A DNA stretch of 64,000 nucleotides, from the NCBI GenBank assembly GCA_002007465.1, contig LNAC01000109.1, forward strand, positions 1,275,144 through 1,339,143, written 5' to 3'. The notes beneath the pieces were generated by a model that was not told the DNA's origin, did no database searches, and was given only the letters and a program-made list of their open reading frames with translations. The position numbers and the translations under genes are program-made. Positions 1-10,734 of this stretch are shown here, piece after piece (positions within the stretch are counted from its first letter, which is position 1; each line of letters starts with the position of its first letter). This stretch comes from Ailurus styani. Its lineage: Eukaryota; Chordata; Mammalia; Carnivora; Ailuridae.

Positions 1-70
1 AGGAGGATGGCGCAGGGGAGGGAGACACAAGGGGAAATGGGAAGAGTCTAGATCTTAAATATCTGCCCCC

Positions 71-71
<1 letters not shown>

Positions 72-105
<34 letters not shown>
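72..105. repeat. (CA)n microsatellite
   Basis: About 17 uninterrupted CA dinucleotides. Uninterrupted tracts of this length are usually polymorphic. Confidence 0.97.
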
Positions 106-107
<2 letters not shown>

Positions 108-1159
108 GCTCCTAGGGCCCTGGAATCAGGCACCTGGAGTGGAGGGTAAGCACGGGAGAGTGCAACAATGGAGGGGCCATCTCAGCCCCAAGGAAGAGGG
201 TATAGACCAAAAGTCCACTGACTCCGCCCACCACCCTGCACAGCAACGGCCCAGAGAGTTGGTCTTTTGTTCTTTCCACGGTGGATATACCAGAAAGACC
301 TTTGCTCCTGGCCCCAGCTGAGGCCTGATGTGTCACCCTGGCCCTCCAAACTTCGGGGTCCCAAAGGACCACCTGTCCACTGACGACCGTGAGCCAGACC
401 CGGAGCTGCGCCTGCACCACGCACCGCAGCCCACGTGGCGCCACCCGACTACCAGCCACAGCAGGGCCGAGGCTGCCGTGAAGGACGTGGCTGACGGCTG
501 CGGCGGGCCCAGGGACAGCAGAGCCCTCCTTCCCAACCCACGGTGAAAGCGCCCCCGAGACGTTCTGGGGCCCGCCGCAAACGGGCCTGGGAGCCTGAGC
601 ACATGGTGCCTGCAAGCCTTTTCCATGAATCAAGAGAGACACCTGGTGGCTGTCATGAGCGCTCCTGCCACCTGCTCCGCGCCGCCTTCTGGGCTCCTCG
701 GCCCAGATCCCATGGCCCCGGCTGGTGTGCCCAGCCTGACCCCACCCTGCCCTCTTCCCAGGGACCAGCTGTCTTCCTGGAGGACTTCAGAAGTCCTGCC
801 AAGCTGGTGGGGGATCTCAGCTCTGAAACCCAACCCACGTGGAGCCCGGGTGTCTTGAGTGGAGATGGTGATCCCGCTCCAGAGAGTATCTTATGAGCAG
901 AAGAGGGCAAATATATTTCTTGCTAGCAGGATTTCCCCCTGCGGGAACCCGCCGACGCCTTGCCCCGGGTCCAGGAGGCCCTGCCCATCCCCTCTCCCTC
1001 CCCATCCAGGGGAGCTGGAAGGCCAACCCCCCCCCCAGAGCATCCCCAGGTCCCGTCCCCCAGAAACACAGCTCCCGTTCATCGGACTCCAGGTCCGGAT
1101 AAGGTAGGAACATGGTCCTTCATCTTTGACTGGACCAGAACCTTCTGGACTTTCTCCCA
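106..1159. other. GC-rich unique DNA with a CpG-dense patch
   Basis: I recognise no interspersed repeat here. About 360-570 is rich in CpG compared with the rest of the left part of the window. Frames stay open on both strands over the same bases, as expected from base composition; no protein family is recognisable in any of them. It could be a small CpG island or simply GC-rich DNA. Confidence 0.5.
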
Positions 1160-1560
1160 GCATGGTCTGACATGTGAATTAATTTTTTTTTCAGTGAACG
1201 AAGACTTTTAATGCATGGATGCATTAAATGGGTTCTGCATGGATGCATGGTGGGTTCTGCAGAAGATGTACAGGTGGGTTTTTTTAATTGCGGCAAAATA
1301 CACACAACAAAATGTGCCACCTTAACCATTTTTTTAGTGCATAGTCCAGTGGCTTTAAGTACATCTGCCTTGCTGTGCAACCATCCCCACCATCCATCTC
1401 CAGAACTTTCTTGTCTGCCCCCAGCAGAAACTCCATCCCCATTGAAGACTCACTCCCTGTCCCCTTCCCCACCCACTGGCAACCCCCCACTCTTCTTTCT
1501 GTCTCTAAGAATTGAACCAGTGAAAACAGTGAATTAAATTGCATCTATTTTACGTTTGTC
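1160..1560 (-). mobile_element. L1M-type LINE fragment, antisense
   Basis: From 1290 the sequence follows the familiar antisense 3' region of old mammalian L1: a GTGCAACCATCCCCACCATC core at 1375-1394, then a C-rich stretch and TTTCTGTCTCTAAGAATT. The element would read on the minus strand. The stretch 1211-1262 holds two imperfect copies of an ATGGATGCAT...GGGTTCTGC unit, a small local duplication. Divergence is high, so this is an old copy. Confidence 0.7.
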
Positions 1561-1694
1561 TTGCCTGCCCTCATGATGTGATGGGATTTCTCTGGTCCCT
1601 GCACACAGATGCATTCTGGTCCCAGCACTGAGCACTGCCTGACCCCGGAGGAGTGTGGATACACTTGTTCCTGCATTTCACGAACATTCTTGGA

Positions 1695-1980
1695 GCCTCC
1701 TGAGATGGCTGGTGCATCTGGTGCTGGAGACACGTCTGGGAAGAGCATAGCCATGCCCCCTAGAAGCTGGCCCTGCAGCCAGTGAGAAAAACATTAACAA
1801 GTCACAATGCAAACATTTACATACTTTTACGATTGGGATGTGGCTCTTTGGCAACGCTCAGGGAACTAGGAGGGCAGGTGTATCTAGCCGGGGAAATCAA
1901 AGAGGCTTCCCAGAGTAAGTGTCATGTCAACGGAGTCCTCCCGAGACAAAGAGAGTGTCAGATGAAGGAAAGAAAACAGA
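1695..1980 (-). mobile_element. L2 LINE 3' end, antisense
   Basis: The order of sub-motifs matches antisense L2: a GTGCTGGAGACAC block, then CCCCCTAGAAGCTGG, AACATTAACAAGTCACA, and finally AGAGGCTTCCCAGAG with GTCATGTC. It is strongly diverged and carries small indels, so this call rests on motif order. Confidence 0.5.
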
Positions 1981-1983
1981 AGA

Positions 1984-2330
1984 AGCAAGAGGTATCAGCT
2001 TCTTGCTGCTGCTGTAACAAGTATTCTCCAGGGCAGTGGCTGGAAGTGACACAGACCTGTCCCTCCTCTGGTTCTGGAGGTTAGAGGTCCCCACATCCAG
2101 ATGTCAGCAGGGCTGGTTCCTTCTGGAGGCTCTAGAGGAGAACTCACTTCCTTGGCTTGGCCAGCTTCTAGAGGCCACCTCTGTTCCTTGGCCAGTAGCC
2201 CATTCTCCATCAGCAAAGCCAGTTCAGTTCAAAGCACCTCCCCCCTCTCCTCTCTCTCTCTCTTCCACTTCCATCATCACATCTTTTGCTCTGTCCCAAT
2301 AATCCTGTCTACCTGCTAAGTCAGAAATGC
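1984..2330 (-). mobile_element. MaLR-type LTR, antisense, degraded
   Basis: The diagnostic series is CTGCTGTAACAAG at 2010, GGTTCTGGAGG at 2070, GTCAGCAGGGCTGGTTCCTT at 2104, and CCAGCTTCTAGAGGCCACC at 2161. This is the usual antisense pattern of solo LTRs of the MaLR group. No internal retroviral sequence is present. The exact subfamily is not assigned. Confidence 0.6.
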
Positions 2331-2594
2331 TGGACATGGACCTGCCCTCCCGGTTCAAACAAGTTCTCTGGGTGATTCTCTGGCCCTTCAACTGTGAAGG
2401 TGCTTCCTCTCCAGGCCCCTTCCTTACCCTACCGACCCAGAGCTCAGCTGGGCTCATTCAGGACCAGCCTCTGTGTCTCTTCCAGGAAGATCCTCACCAC
2501 TACACCCCACGGGGGCTCTACACAAGCCTCATGGAGGGTCAGCGACATCCCCCAGCTTCTCTCTAGCCTGGGAGCAGGAGCAAGACTTTGACCT

Positions 2595-2695
2595 AGCACT
2601 CTCCCCATCACTGTGCATGTGTGCTCTGTATATGTGTGTGTGCATGTGTGCATACGTACGTGTGTGCATGCTCATGTGCATGCATGACCACACGT
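2595..2695. repeat. TG/CA alternating tract
   Basis: An impure run of TG, CA and TA steps (TGTGCATG, TATATGTGTG, CATACGTACG). It is alternating purine-pyrimidine DNA of the kind able to adopt Z-form. It is interrupted, so probably less length-variable than the pure CA tracts. Confidence 0.85.
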
Positions 2696-2699
2696 CTCT

Positions 2700-4540
2700 C
2701 CACCCTCCCCGCTCCCGAGCTCCAAACTCCTCCGGGCGGAGACCAAGTCATAGCAGTGGATTCAAGAAACAGAGAACAGATGCTAGTCAACCAGATGTTA
2801 AGTACAAGTGACTTCCCCTATATGACTTCCTGGACCACTGATGTGGATTCCAAGCACGCTCTCGGGATGGAGAAGGGGCACTGACCTTACTCAACGACCA
2901 TGGTGGCACCTTCCTCGGTGGCTTTGGAGGACCCGGCACAGCTGATTGGCAAAGAGAAGGGCTTCATCGGTCCTCAGGGCTGGGATCACGGGGCTCCATC
3001 CCACGCAGGTGCCACGGTGCTGCTCTCTGGCTGAACTGCCCAAGCAGAGACAGAGTCTGGTTTCTTCCATGATTTTCCAACTGTGCTCCATGCAGCCCCG
3101 AGAGTGTCCACGGAGGAGAGGGGAGGCGAGGGCCACAGACAGGGTGGGCTGCAAGCTCCCAGCCACCCAGTCTTTGTTTCCTCCACAGCATCTCTGTGTG
3201 TCCAAGAAGAAAGAGAGCGATGCCTGTCGCAGAGAGGCAACAAATGTGAAGCAGCCTCATTCGTTCGTGTGTCGGGAGCCTCGTTTGCTGCCCTGGCCAT
3301 GCTCTGTGGAATACTGTACCTCCTGCACCCTTCCAGGGCTTCTCAGACAACCCCAGCATCTTCCAGACATTTCTGGCTACTCAGGTCCAGTCCCATCATT
3401 CAGCAATGTTAACACTCGTCTGTTCTTCTTCCCCACATGTGCATCAGGCTTCCTCCCACAGGTCTCGAAGTGGGGAGATGGTGGTCTTCTGGGCCTTCCA
3501 GGACCCTGGCCCCTCTGCTGTGTTTGGGGTGGGGAGGACAGACAGCGTGAAGGAAGAGGGGTTGCCTTGCTAACAAGCAGCCCACTGTCAGTGGGTCTGG
3601 CTCAGATCTGCGCTCAGTCGGCCATGGGGGGGGTGGTGCTTGCAAGGAGGGTGCAGGTGTCGGTCGGGATGAGGAATGACCTCGGCCACATCAGGCACCC
3701 CAGAGACCTCACCTGCCTGAGGCATGTCATCCCTCACGTCACAGGCTGATGGGTGTGGGCTGTTCACCTCCGACTGTCTGGATATTGCTCCGGCAGAAGG
3801 AAAGAGAGACACAGCAGGCACACCAGCTATGCATCACTTTGGCCCAGAAGTGACTAAGTCACTTGGCCAGACCAATCAATAGCCCCCAACTAAACTTAAA
3901 GGGAATGCTAGCACCGCCTCATAGAATGTTCAGTGAGAACCAAGTGCCTTTCCCCAGCGTGCAAACGTGGTGGAAACCTTCCCCCAGACTCATCCATACT
4001 GGGGGACCCACAGAGAAAGGGACCACCAATGGGCTCTGCTCCCGCCCCCTTTCTGGGTGTGGGTGGCTGTTCCTCTAGTGGCCCTCACATACCCAAGGTC
4101 CAATTTTTTCCCCCACCTTCTCCCCCACGGAGCCACAGAATCCTTGGGGCTCCTCCCAGAGCCACAGAGAACTGGGGGAGAGAGGCACGTGTCTTACACC
4201 TGCAGAATTCTCGAGACCAGAAACAGACCACAGCCGTGTCAAGTTCTCCCCACAAACCCACCAAGCCCATTGCAGGCCAGTCTGATGGCAGGGGCCAGAG
4301 CTCATGAGCAGACCCACAGCTTAGCAAGGCAGGAGCAGGGAATGTGCCCCCCAACCCACCACCACTCCCAACCTCCTCCTGTGATTTCTTTCCTGCTCTC
4401 TAAACTTGCTCTGGAGACGGTGGAGGGGGCGGGGCCCGAATGCCACAGGGAGATGCTGGGAAAAGCTATTTACCTCGAATTCAACTCCTTCCCCTCCACT
4501 ATGAGGGGCCATAGACCCAAGGACGGGTGGAAAGCAGAGA
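2700..4540. other. Unique GC-rich DNA, no feature recognised
   Basis: I see no repeat, RNA gene or convincing exon. A 267-codon open frame lies at 2946-3749 on the plus strand, but its translation has no recognisable domain and reads as random GC-rich sequence. Confidence 0.5.
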
Positions 4541-5049
4541 CAATATACTTGGAGATATTGCAGGTTTGGTTCCAGACCACTGCAATAAAGCAAATATTGC
4601 AATAAAACAGTTAAAATTAAATTAAAACAATTAAAAATATAACAATAAAAAACAACAAAAAACAAATAGAAAATGAATTTTTATTACTTCCCGGTGCCTA
4701 GAAAAGTTAGGCTTCCACTACACTGTACTCCATAGAGTATGCGATAGCATTATGTGTTAATTTTAAAAATACCTCATTAGTAAAAACTGGTAGCCATCAT
4801 CTGCGCTTTTAGGGAGTCATAATCACTGATCACAGATCACCATTAACAAACACAAGCATGAAAAAATTCAAAATATTGCAAGCATTGCCAGAATGTGACC
4901 CAGAAACACCAAGCAAGCAAATGCGGTTGGGAAAACAGTGCAGGAAGACTTGCTCGATGCAGGGCTGCCCCAAACTGTCTAGCTGGGAAAAAAACACAGT
5001 ATCTGCAATGATTCATAACGTGAAGCCCGCCAAAACGAGGTACGCCTAT
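4541..5049 (-). mobile_element. Tigger1-like mariner element, internally deleted
   Basis: Both ends of a Tigger1-type (Tc1/mariner superfamily) transposon are present. The left end at 4541-4640 carries GGAGATATTGCAGGTTTGG and AATAAAGCAAATATTGCAAT. The right end closes with AAAACGAGGTACGCCTATA. The parent is a roughly 2.4 kb autonomous element, so most of its transposase region is missing. The left arm stops after GGGAGTCATAATC and the right arm resumes at CTGATCACAGATCACC near 4825. Strand is given for the transposase orientation of the parent as I remember it. It cannot move on its own. Confidence 0.8.
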
Positions 5050-5064
5050 ACCGTTTGGTTCCAA

Positions 5065-5088
5065 GGGGGCGGGGTGGGGGGGTGCGGG
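5065..5088 (+). other. Candidate G-quadruplex
   Basis: Four runs of G (5, 4, 7 and 3 bases) are separated by loops of 1, 1 and 3 bases. It starts 16 bases after the right end of the Tigger remnant. Confidence 0.6.
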
Positions 5089-6149
5089 TGCAGAATTGAC
5101 AGCTCTCTGTGCAATGCGAGGTAGCTTCTTTCCCCAGTCAAAGCAATAGGGGGACAAAATCCCCCTCCCTACCCTGTTGCACCAAAGCCCTCCATAGGAG
5201 ACGTCACCAGAATGACACGTTCTGCAATTAGCGGCGATGGTCACACAACCTGGGGACCATTACACACTTTAAAGGGGCGCACTTATGATATACGAAATCT
5301 ATCTCAATGCTTTCAACGTGAGTGGGAAAAGATGTCACCAGGAGAAAGGATTCTAAGACTGAAAAGACCTTAGAGCCACCAGGCCCGCTGCTGTGTAGAC
5401 CTTGCTACCCGGGCTGCCCATGCGCTGTGGCCGCCGGGGTTCCCCGGGTTATTAATGGGGCACTACTGCCACCTAGTGTTCATAGGGGTGAACAGCAAGA
5501 AAATCAGACGGGGGAAGTTTCCGGGGGTGGAAGGCAGGAGAGGGGCTGGGACAACCCCCACTCCTCTCCTGCCCCCTCAGAATGTTCTCACCTTCCCTCC
5601 TCCCATAACTACACCCCGGCAGGGTGCAGGGGTTCAAAATAGCCATTGCCTGATTCTTGGGCAGGTGCATAAATAAAACTTGGTGAGGACCATTCAAACC
5701 CACTTCTTTGTGATTATACTAACAAAATGCGGGCAGTTCCAGGCCTAGAGAACTCCTGGACCTGCTGTGAGCCTCTGGACCCCTTACTGCTTCTAGAAGC
5801 TTCTGTGGTTGTCTCAACTGAAAATGAAGGGTGCGGACTTATCGGGAGTTGCTCACTTAGTGCTGACCTGGCCAGGTGGGCTCTCCCGGTGAGGGGGGCA
5901 GACCAGGGGAGGCACTGGCATCCCTCCCCATCTACAGTACCCACAGACCACCTCCAACACGATCCCTGGCCCTGGGGCCAAAACATAGCTAACTGTTCAT
6001 GAGGAGAGCCAGAAATCGAGACAATATGTGAAATCCTTCAGGTTTTACTTTGTCGCTGGTTTCATATTTTTCAAAGTCTTTGACCAGAAAATCCATCCCT
6101 TATGAATTATTCCTTCCGGAAAGGCATAACCTGCTTGGAAAACATCAGA
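5089..6149. other. Unique DNA, no gene seen
   Basis: Nothing firm is recognisable. The stretch 5345-5395 (GACTGAAAAGACCTTAGAG) weakly resembles the CR1/L3 class of ancient LINEs. No coding frame looks real. Confidence 0.45.
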
Positions 6150-6669
6150 CAAACCCAAAGTATGGGTCATTCTACACAACAACTGGCTTGCGCTTCTCAA
6201 AAATATCAAGATGAAAAAAGAAAAAGAAAGAGTAACTTTGAGGATTAAAGCCAAATAGAGACAGGACAACTAAACTCAGCACACAGTCTTAGATTAAGTG
6301 CTAGATCAGGCGAAGGAGAAAAAAAGACTGCCAGAAAGGACAGATTGGGAGAAAATTGCCTAAACTTAATCATGTCTGTTAAAAATTAGATAATGGTATT
6401 GTATCAAAGTTGACTGCACTTTGGTAGAGAACACCTTCATCCTTATGTTATACACACTGACGGGGTTAGGGGAGAAGGGCATGATGTCCACAGCTAACTC
6501 AACTGGTTAAGGGAAGAAAAATATCTACCTACTGAAAGCAAAATGTGGCAAAGTGACAATAGTCAGTATTTCTACTGTGTTGCAACTAATTGGTCTTCAT
6601 ACTATTGTCCTATACCGTTATTATACTATTGTTTATACTATTGTTGTAACAATAAGTTGGAAATTTTTT
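6150..6669 (+). mobile_element. Old L1-type 3' end
   Basis: The sequence follows a common mammalian 3' end: TGGGTCATTCTACACAACAA, ACAGGACAACTAAA, a CTTATGTTATACACACTGA block, GGGGAGAAGGGCATGATGTC, and ACTATTGTTGTAACAAT near the end. I believe it belongs to an L1M subfamily; the name is uncertain. It ends at the insertion site of the next SINE. Confidence 0.6.
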
Positions 6670-7116
6670 AACTTTTTTAAAGATGTATTTATTTGAGAGA
6701 GGCAGGAGGAGAGAGGGCAAGAGAGAGAGCATGAGTGGGAGGGAGCAGCAGAGGGAGAGAGAGGGAGAGAATCTCAAGCAGACTCTCTGCTGATCATGGA
6801 GCCCCCCGTGGGGCTCGATCTCACAACCCTGAGATCTTGACCTAAGCCAAAGTCAAGAATCAGACGCCTGGGCGCCTGGGTGGCTCAGTGGGTTAAAGCT
6901 GCTGCCTTCGCCTCAGGTCATGATCCCAGGGTCCTGGGATCGAGGCCCACATCGGGCTCTCTGCTCAGCGGGGAGCCTGCTTCCTCCTCTCTCCTCTCTC
7001 TCTGCCTGCCTCTCTGCCTACTTGTAATCTCTCTCTCTGTGTCAAATGAATAAATAAAATCTTTAAAAAAAAAAAAAAGAATCAGATGCTTAATGACCAA
7101 GCCACCCAGACACCCC
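6670..7116 (-). mobile_element. CanSINE, minus strand, split by a second SINE
   Basis: An older carnivoran tRNA-Lys-type SINE: the antisense tail (AAAGATGTATTTATTTGAGAG) is at 6680, and the antisense head is completed only at 7089-7116 (GACCAAGCCACCCAGACACC). The head and body are separated by the SINE at 6868-7076. An AACTTTTTT(T)AAAGA repeat at about 6670 and again at 7117 is its own target duplication. Confidence 0.93.
6868..7076 (+). mobile_element. CanSINE, plus strand, nested inside another
   Basis: A full-length copy with a GGCGCCTGGGTGGCTCAGTG head, TTAAAGCTGCTGCC variant, CT-rich middle and AATAAATAAAATCTTT tail with poly-A. It is flanked by AAGAATCAGACGC at 6855-6867 and AAGAATCAGATGC at 7077-7089, a 13-base duplication with one mismatch. 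It is younger than the SINE it interrupts. Confidence 0.97.
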
Positions 7117-8239
7117 AACTTTTTTTAAAGACAAAAAGATCCGGCCAAGGGACCACCAGTTTCCATCCTCAAGGTTAAGTGCCCTCTCAGGGGCTTGCAG
7201 GTCCGACTTGGTATGGAACAGGGCAGGCTGGCAAAGCCAGGGTGTAGGAGAAGCCCTAACTCTGGCTCATCTCACCTCTTTGTCTGCTCATCGCTGTCCC
7301 TTCCCCTTGGTCAGTGGGAAGATGACTTCCTCCTGTCCTTCCCTGACTCACAGGCGGGTCCAAGGCGCTGTGCTGCACAGGGGACAGTCCCAGAGCTATG
7401 ATCAGGTGTAGTCCCAGCAATGCCTCCAAGTTCCCAGGCAACCCTGAGTGAGTCCCAGTTTCTCTGCTGGTAAGATGGGGCAGAAGCCAGAACAAGGTGT
7501 CTTCTAGGGATAGGGGGCAGGCCCTGCACAGAGAAGGCCTAGGAGGATCCCCTGACCCTTGGAGTCACCTCTGGGGGGCAGGAGTGTGGGGAGGAGGGGA
7601 GGAAGGAAGGCACACACCCCTGCCTCCATCATATCAAAGTCAGCTTGCCTGGTCCTTTGGCTGCTTTGCATCATTATAGGGTGGGCAGTGGGGAACAAGA
7701 GCTAATAAATCCTGACCGCAGGGTGGCAACCAGGGGAGAGGGGCGGACAGGTGCCTTGGCCAGCCCCTCAGGGTGTACCAGCTCAGAGGGAAAGCTGATG
7801 GAAGCATCCACCTTACTCCCTCCCTGATCGTCTCAATATGGGCAGTCGCCCCAAATCTCCTTGGCTTCCTAACAAACCTGCAGGCTCAACTCCATTGGTT
7901 TCTTTGGTCACATTTGAGTTTTGAAGGCACCTGACCTTGACTGGGTCTTCACACGCTGCACCCAGCTGCTGTCTCATGCTTCCTGGGGCTGCTGAGGCCC
8001 CTGGGGTTGGGGGTCCTTGCATTTCAGGCTTTGGAACTTCGAGCTAGAAACCAGGTCAGCCCGAGAGCCTCTCCCTCCCTCTGCCCCACATCTGATCAGT
8101 CTCTCAGATTATTCCGCAGCCCGGATCTCTTCTGCACCCTGCTGCATGGTCCTCGGACTTGCCTTCCAGAACAACTTCAATATCACCTGTCTGCTCGTTG
8201 GTCTTGGCTCTGAGCGGCTTTCCTACTGCAGACAGCACC
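7117..8239. other. Unique DNA, no gene seen
   Basis: No clear repeat. About 7435-7490 (GAGTCCCAGTTTCTCTGCTG...AAGATGGGGCAG) faintly resembles the MIR core. Short open frames here have no recognisable content. Confidence 0.45.
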
Positions 8240-8413
8240 ACTTGTTGGAGAAAGAGAGAGAGAGAGAGCAAGAGAGGGGGGAGGGGCAGAGGCAAAGGGA
8301 GAAGCCGACTCCCCGCTGAGCAGGAAGGCGGATATGGGGCTGGATCCTAGGACCCTGGGATCATGACCTGAGCCAAAGGCAGACACTTAACTGACTGAGC
8401 CACCCAGGGGCCC
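8240..8413 (-). mobile_element. CanSINE, minus strand
   Basis: It runs from an impure GA tract (8251-8280) through GGGATCATGACCTGAGCC to the antisense head ACTGAGCCACCCAGGGGCCC. The A-tail side lacks the usual TTTATTT block, so the 3' end is shortened. Confidence 0.93.
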
Positions 8414-8414
8414 T

Positions 8415-8640
8415 TAAGTCAAAAGAGATGCTTAAGGATAGAGAACAAACTGAGGGTTGGTGGAGGGAGGTGGGTGGGGGATGGGCTGGATGGGGGATGG
8501 GCATTCAGGCGGGCACTTGATATGATGAGCACTGGGTGTTGTAGGTAAGTGATGAATCCCTGAGTTCTCTCCTGAAACCAATACTACCCTGCATGTTAAC
8601 TAACTAATTTATTTTTTATTTTGAAAGAAAAAGAAATAGA
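8415..8640 (+). mobile_element. L1 3' end, plus strand
   Basis: The landmark GATGAGCACTGGGTGTTGTA at 8524-8543, then AAGTGATGAATCCCTGAGTT and GTTAACTAACTAATTTATTT, is the 3' UTR pattern of carnivoran L1. A G-rich part at 8458-8503 (several runs of 3-5 G) matches the G-rich segment usual upstream of the L1 tail. Confidence 0.8.
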
Positions 8641-10530
8641 AATGTTCAACGCTGTCCTAAAGCACAGGCTCCACGCCACCCTGGGGGCTTCATAAAAGGG
8701 GAGAACATACCAGAAACTCTATTTATATGTGTTTTATGTCTCACTCCTTGTTCATTGCTTTTGGGGGTGTTTTCTGTGGAGGACCTGTGCATGTCACTTA
8801 CAGATATCAAACATACGTGCCTTGGGGCTGCCTGCTCAAGTCTTTGACCCACAGGGATGCACAATCCGTAAAGCCTATTGATCGCTGCCGCTCTGAAGGC
8901 GGAGACTCTGTTTTGCCCGAAGTCACCCAGTGATGGAGCCAAGGGTCAAGATCTAGACTGTCAGGCCCCCGAATCAGCACGCCCTCCCCGCTGACAGGCC
9001 GCCCGGGGACATGTGGAAACATCAGGAACAAAGTGAGCAGTTAACAGATTCAGATAAGGCCTTTTGCGAAGGGAGGCAGCCCCGCTTCGAGGAGGGGGTC
9101 TCGTGTCACTGGGGGCTCCATCAGTGGACCTCCTCGTGGCTAAAATTCACCCCCACCCCGGGTGCACCCATGGCCACAGCCCTGTAACACTGCTCCGGGG
9201 GGGCCGCAGAGAGGGGTAGAGGGGACACGGGTGAGAAGTCAGGAAAGCTAGGCTGGAGCCTGGCATAGTCACTAATGTCCCTCTGTGGGGTCCTGGCCTC
9301 CCTCTCCTGGTCTATACTGGCGACTGGGCTTGGCAATGCGGGGGGTCCATTTCCTGCTCTTGGAGCACTAACTCTCCCGGTGGGTGACCTGCCCCACCCC
9401 TGCTGACCCGCCCAGACACACCTCCTGCGTGACAGCAAGATGTGGCCAGACGCTCCCTTCATGCAGGGCACCTCACCCGCCATTCCAGCCACCCCTGTTT
9501 TCTCAAATCAGCACGGTTTTATTTTCAAGGGAGTCCATTTACTTCCTCTGGGGAAAGAATCTCAGAAAGTTATAATAATAAAGCCCCGAGTTGGGTAATA
9601 CAGAGTTGCATATTACCATCTATTATTGTTCGTTGAAAGAATGAAGTTATATAAAATGTGATCCTCCTAGAAAATTCTGGATTTGTCCAGAAGCTTCTTT
9701 CAGCTGTCAGACCAGCATAAATTCCATGGACCCCCTCAGCTCCATCCAAAATACCAGAAATTGAAAACCACAAGCGAGGATGCTGGCCTGGGTAAGCACC
9801 ATTGTGAATGCACTGGGGCGGGGAGTGTTTTTTCAAGTGGCTTGGAACCCACTCTGGAAAGTAGTTCACAGTGTAGACACTGTCACCAACACCCATTCAC
9901 ACAAGCTCACGCTTACGAGCAAACCCATTACTTTTGCCCTTTCACTCATGGGCCACACGGAAGACAGATAGAAAAAAATGATTTAAAATTTTTGTTTAAA
10001 AATTTTGACTCCATCATTGGCTTTCCCAGAGGCAACACTCAGATACAATGCAATTCAAACGCCCAAGCTCAGGGGTCACCCTGGTGTCACCTGAAGGGGA
10101 ACGGGGTGGGCCATCATTGGGGGTTCTCGCCCACCCTCGGCTGAGCTTCCATAGCTCGGAGCCCCAGCCTGGGGGCTTCTGTGCTCTGTTCTGACAAGTG
10201 GGCGTGCTAAAAGCTCTTGTCGAATTTTCTTTTTCCTCTGCATAAAGGGAAATCTGGTCTCCGACCATTAGCATTATGCCTGCTGATTGGGACGTTGGAG
10301 AGAAGACACCAGTGACTCTGGATGGGGCTCTCTAGACAGGAAGGACAGAGCCCTGCCCTCTCTCAGTCACATCAGCTCTGGGACCAAGCTGGCAAGAACT
10401 TCAAGAGCAAGAAGGGTCCATTCGCTAGCCCCCTCCCCAGACCTGTATCCCAGCGCCCAGTCTCTTGAGACAGGTGGACAGACACAGACAACTCCCCCCG
10501 AGAGAAAGGTCTGTTGAAAGGGGGAGGTAG
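8641..10530. other. Unique DNA with one possible MIR fragment
   Basis: Mostly unassignable. The stretch 8918-8970 (AAGTCACCCAGTGATGGAGCC) looks like an antisense MIR piece. Frames open at 9121-9492 (minus) and 9683-10144 (plus) show no domain and are probably chance. Confidence 0.45.
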
Positions 10531-10531
10531 T

Positions 10532-10622
10532 ATTTATTCCCATCTTCCAGAGGAGGGGAGTGGGAGCACAGAGAGGTTGAGTAACAGGCTCAAGGTCACA
10601 CAGGCAGGAGTAGAAGGGCCGT
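10532..10622 (-). mobile_element. MIR fragment, antisense
   Basis: CACAGAGAGGTTGAGTAACA followed by GCTCAAGGTCACACAGGCAG is the antisense core of a mammalian-wide interspersed repeat. Confidence 0.8.
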
Positions 10623-10734
10623 CCCCTCTTATCAACTCCCAATGGACCCTCCTCCACAGGCAATGTCCCCCTGACGCCTACCACCCCCTCCCTCACCTGG
10701 TCAAGGATCTGGGCAGCCCCCTTCTGGGGTGGGA

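Noticed and set aside
112..642. 176-codon minus-strand frame over the CpG-dense patch
   Set aside because: Several frames on both strands are open over the same bases, which points to composition, not coding.
2900..3034. 44-residue frame with ACCATGG start
   Set aside because: A good start context alone is weak evidence; the peptide resembles no family I know and there is no supporting exon structure.
2946..3749. 267-codon open frame on the plus strand, the longest free of Ns
   Set aside because: GC-rich sequence, no recognisable domain, no splice or promoter context, and other frames overlap it on both strands.
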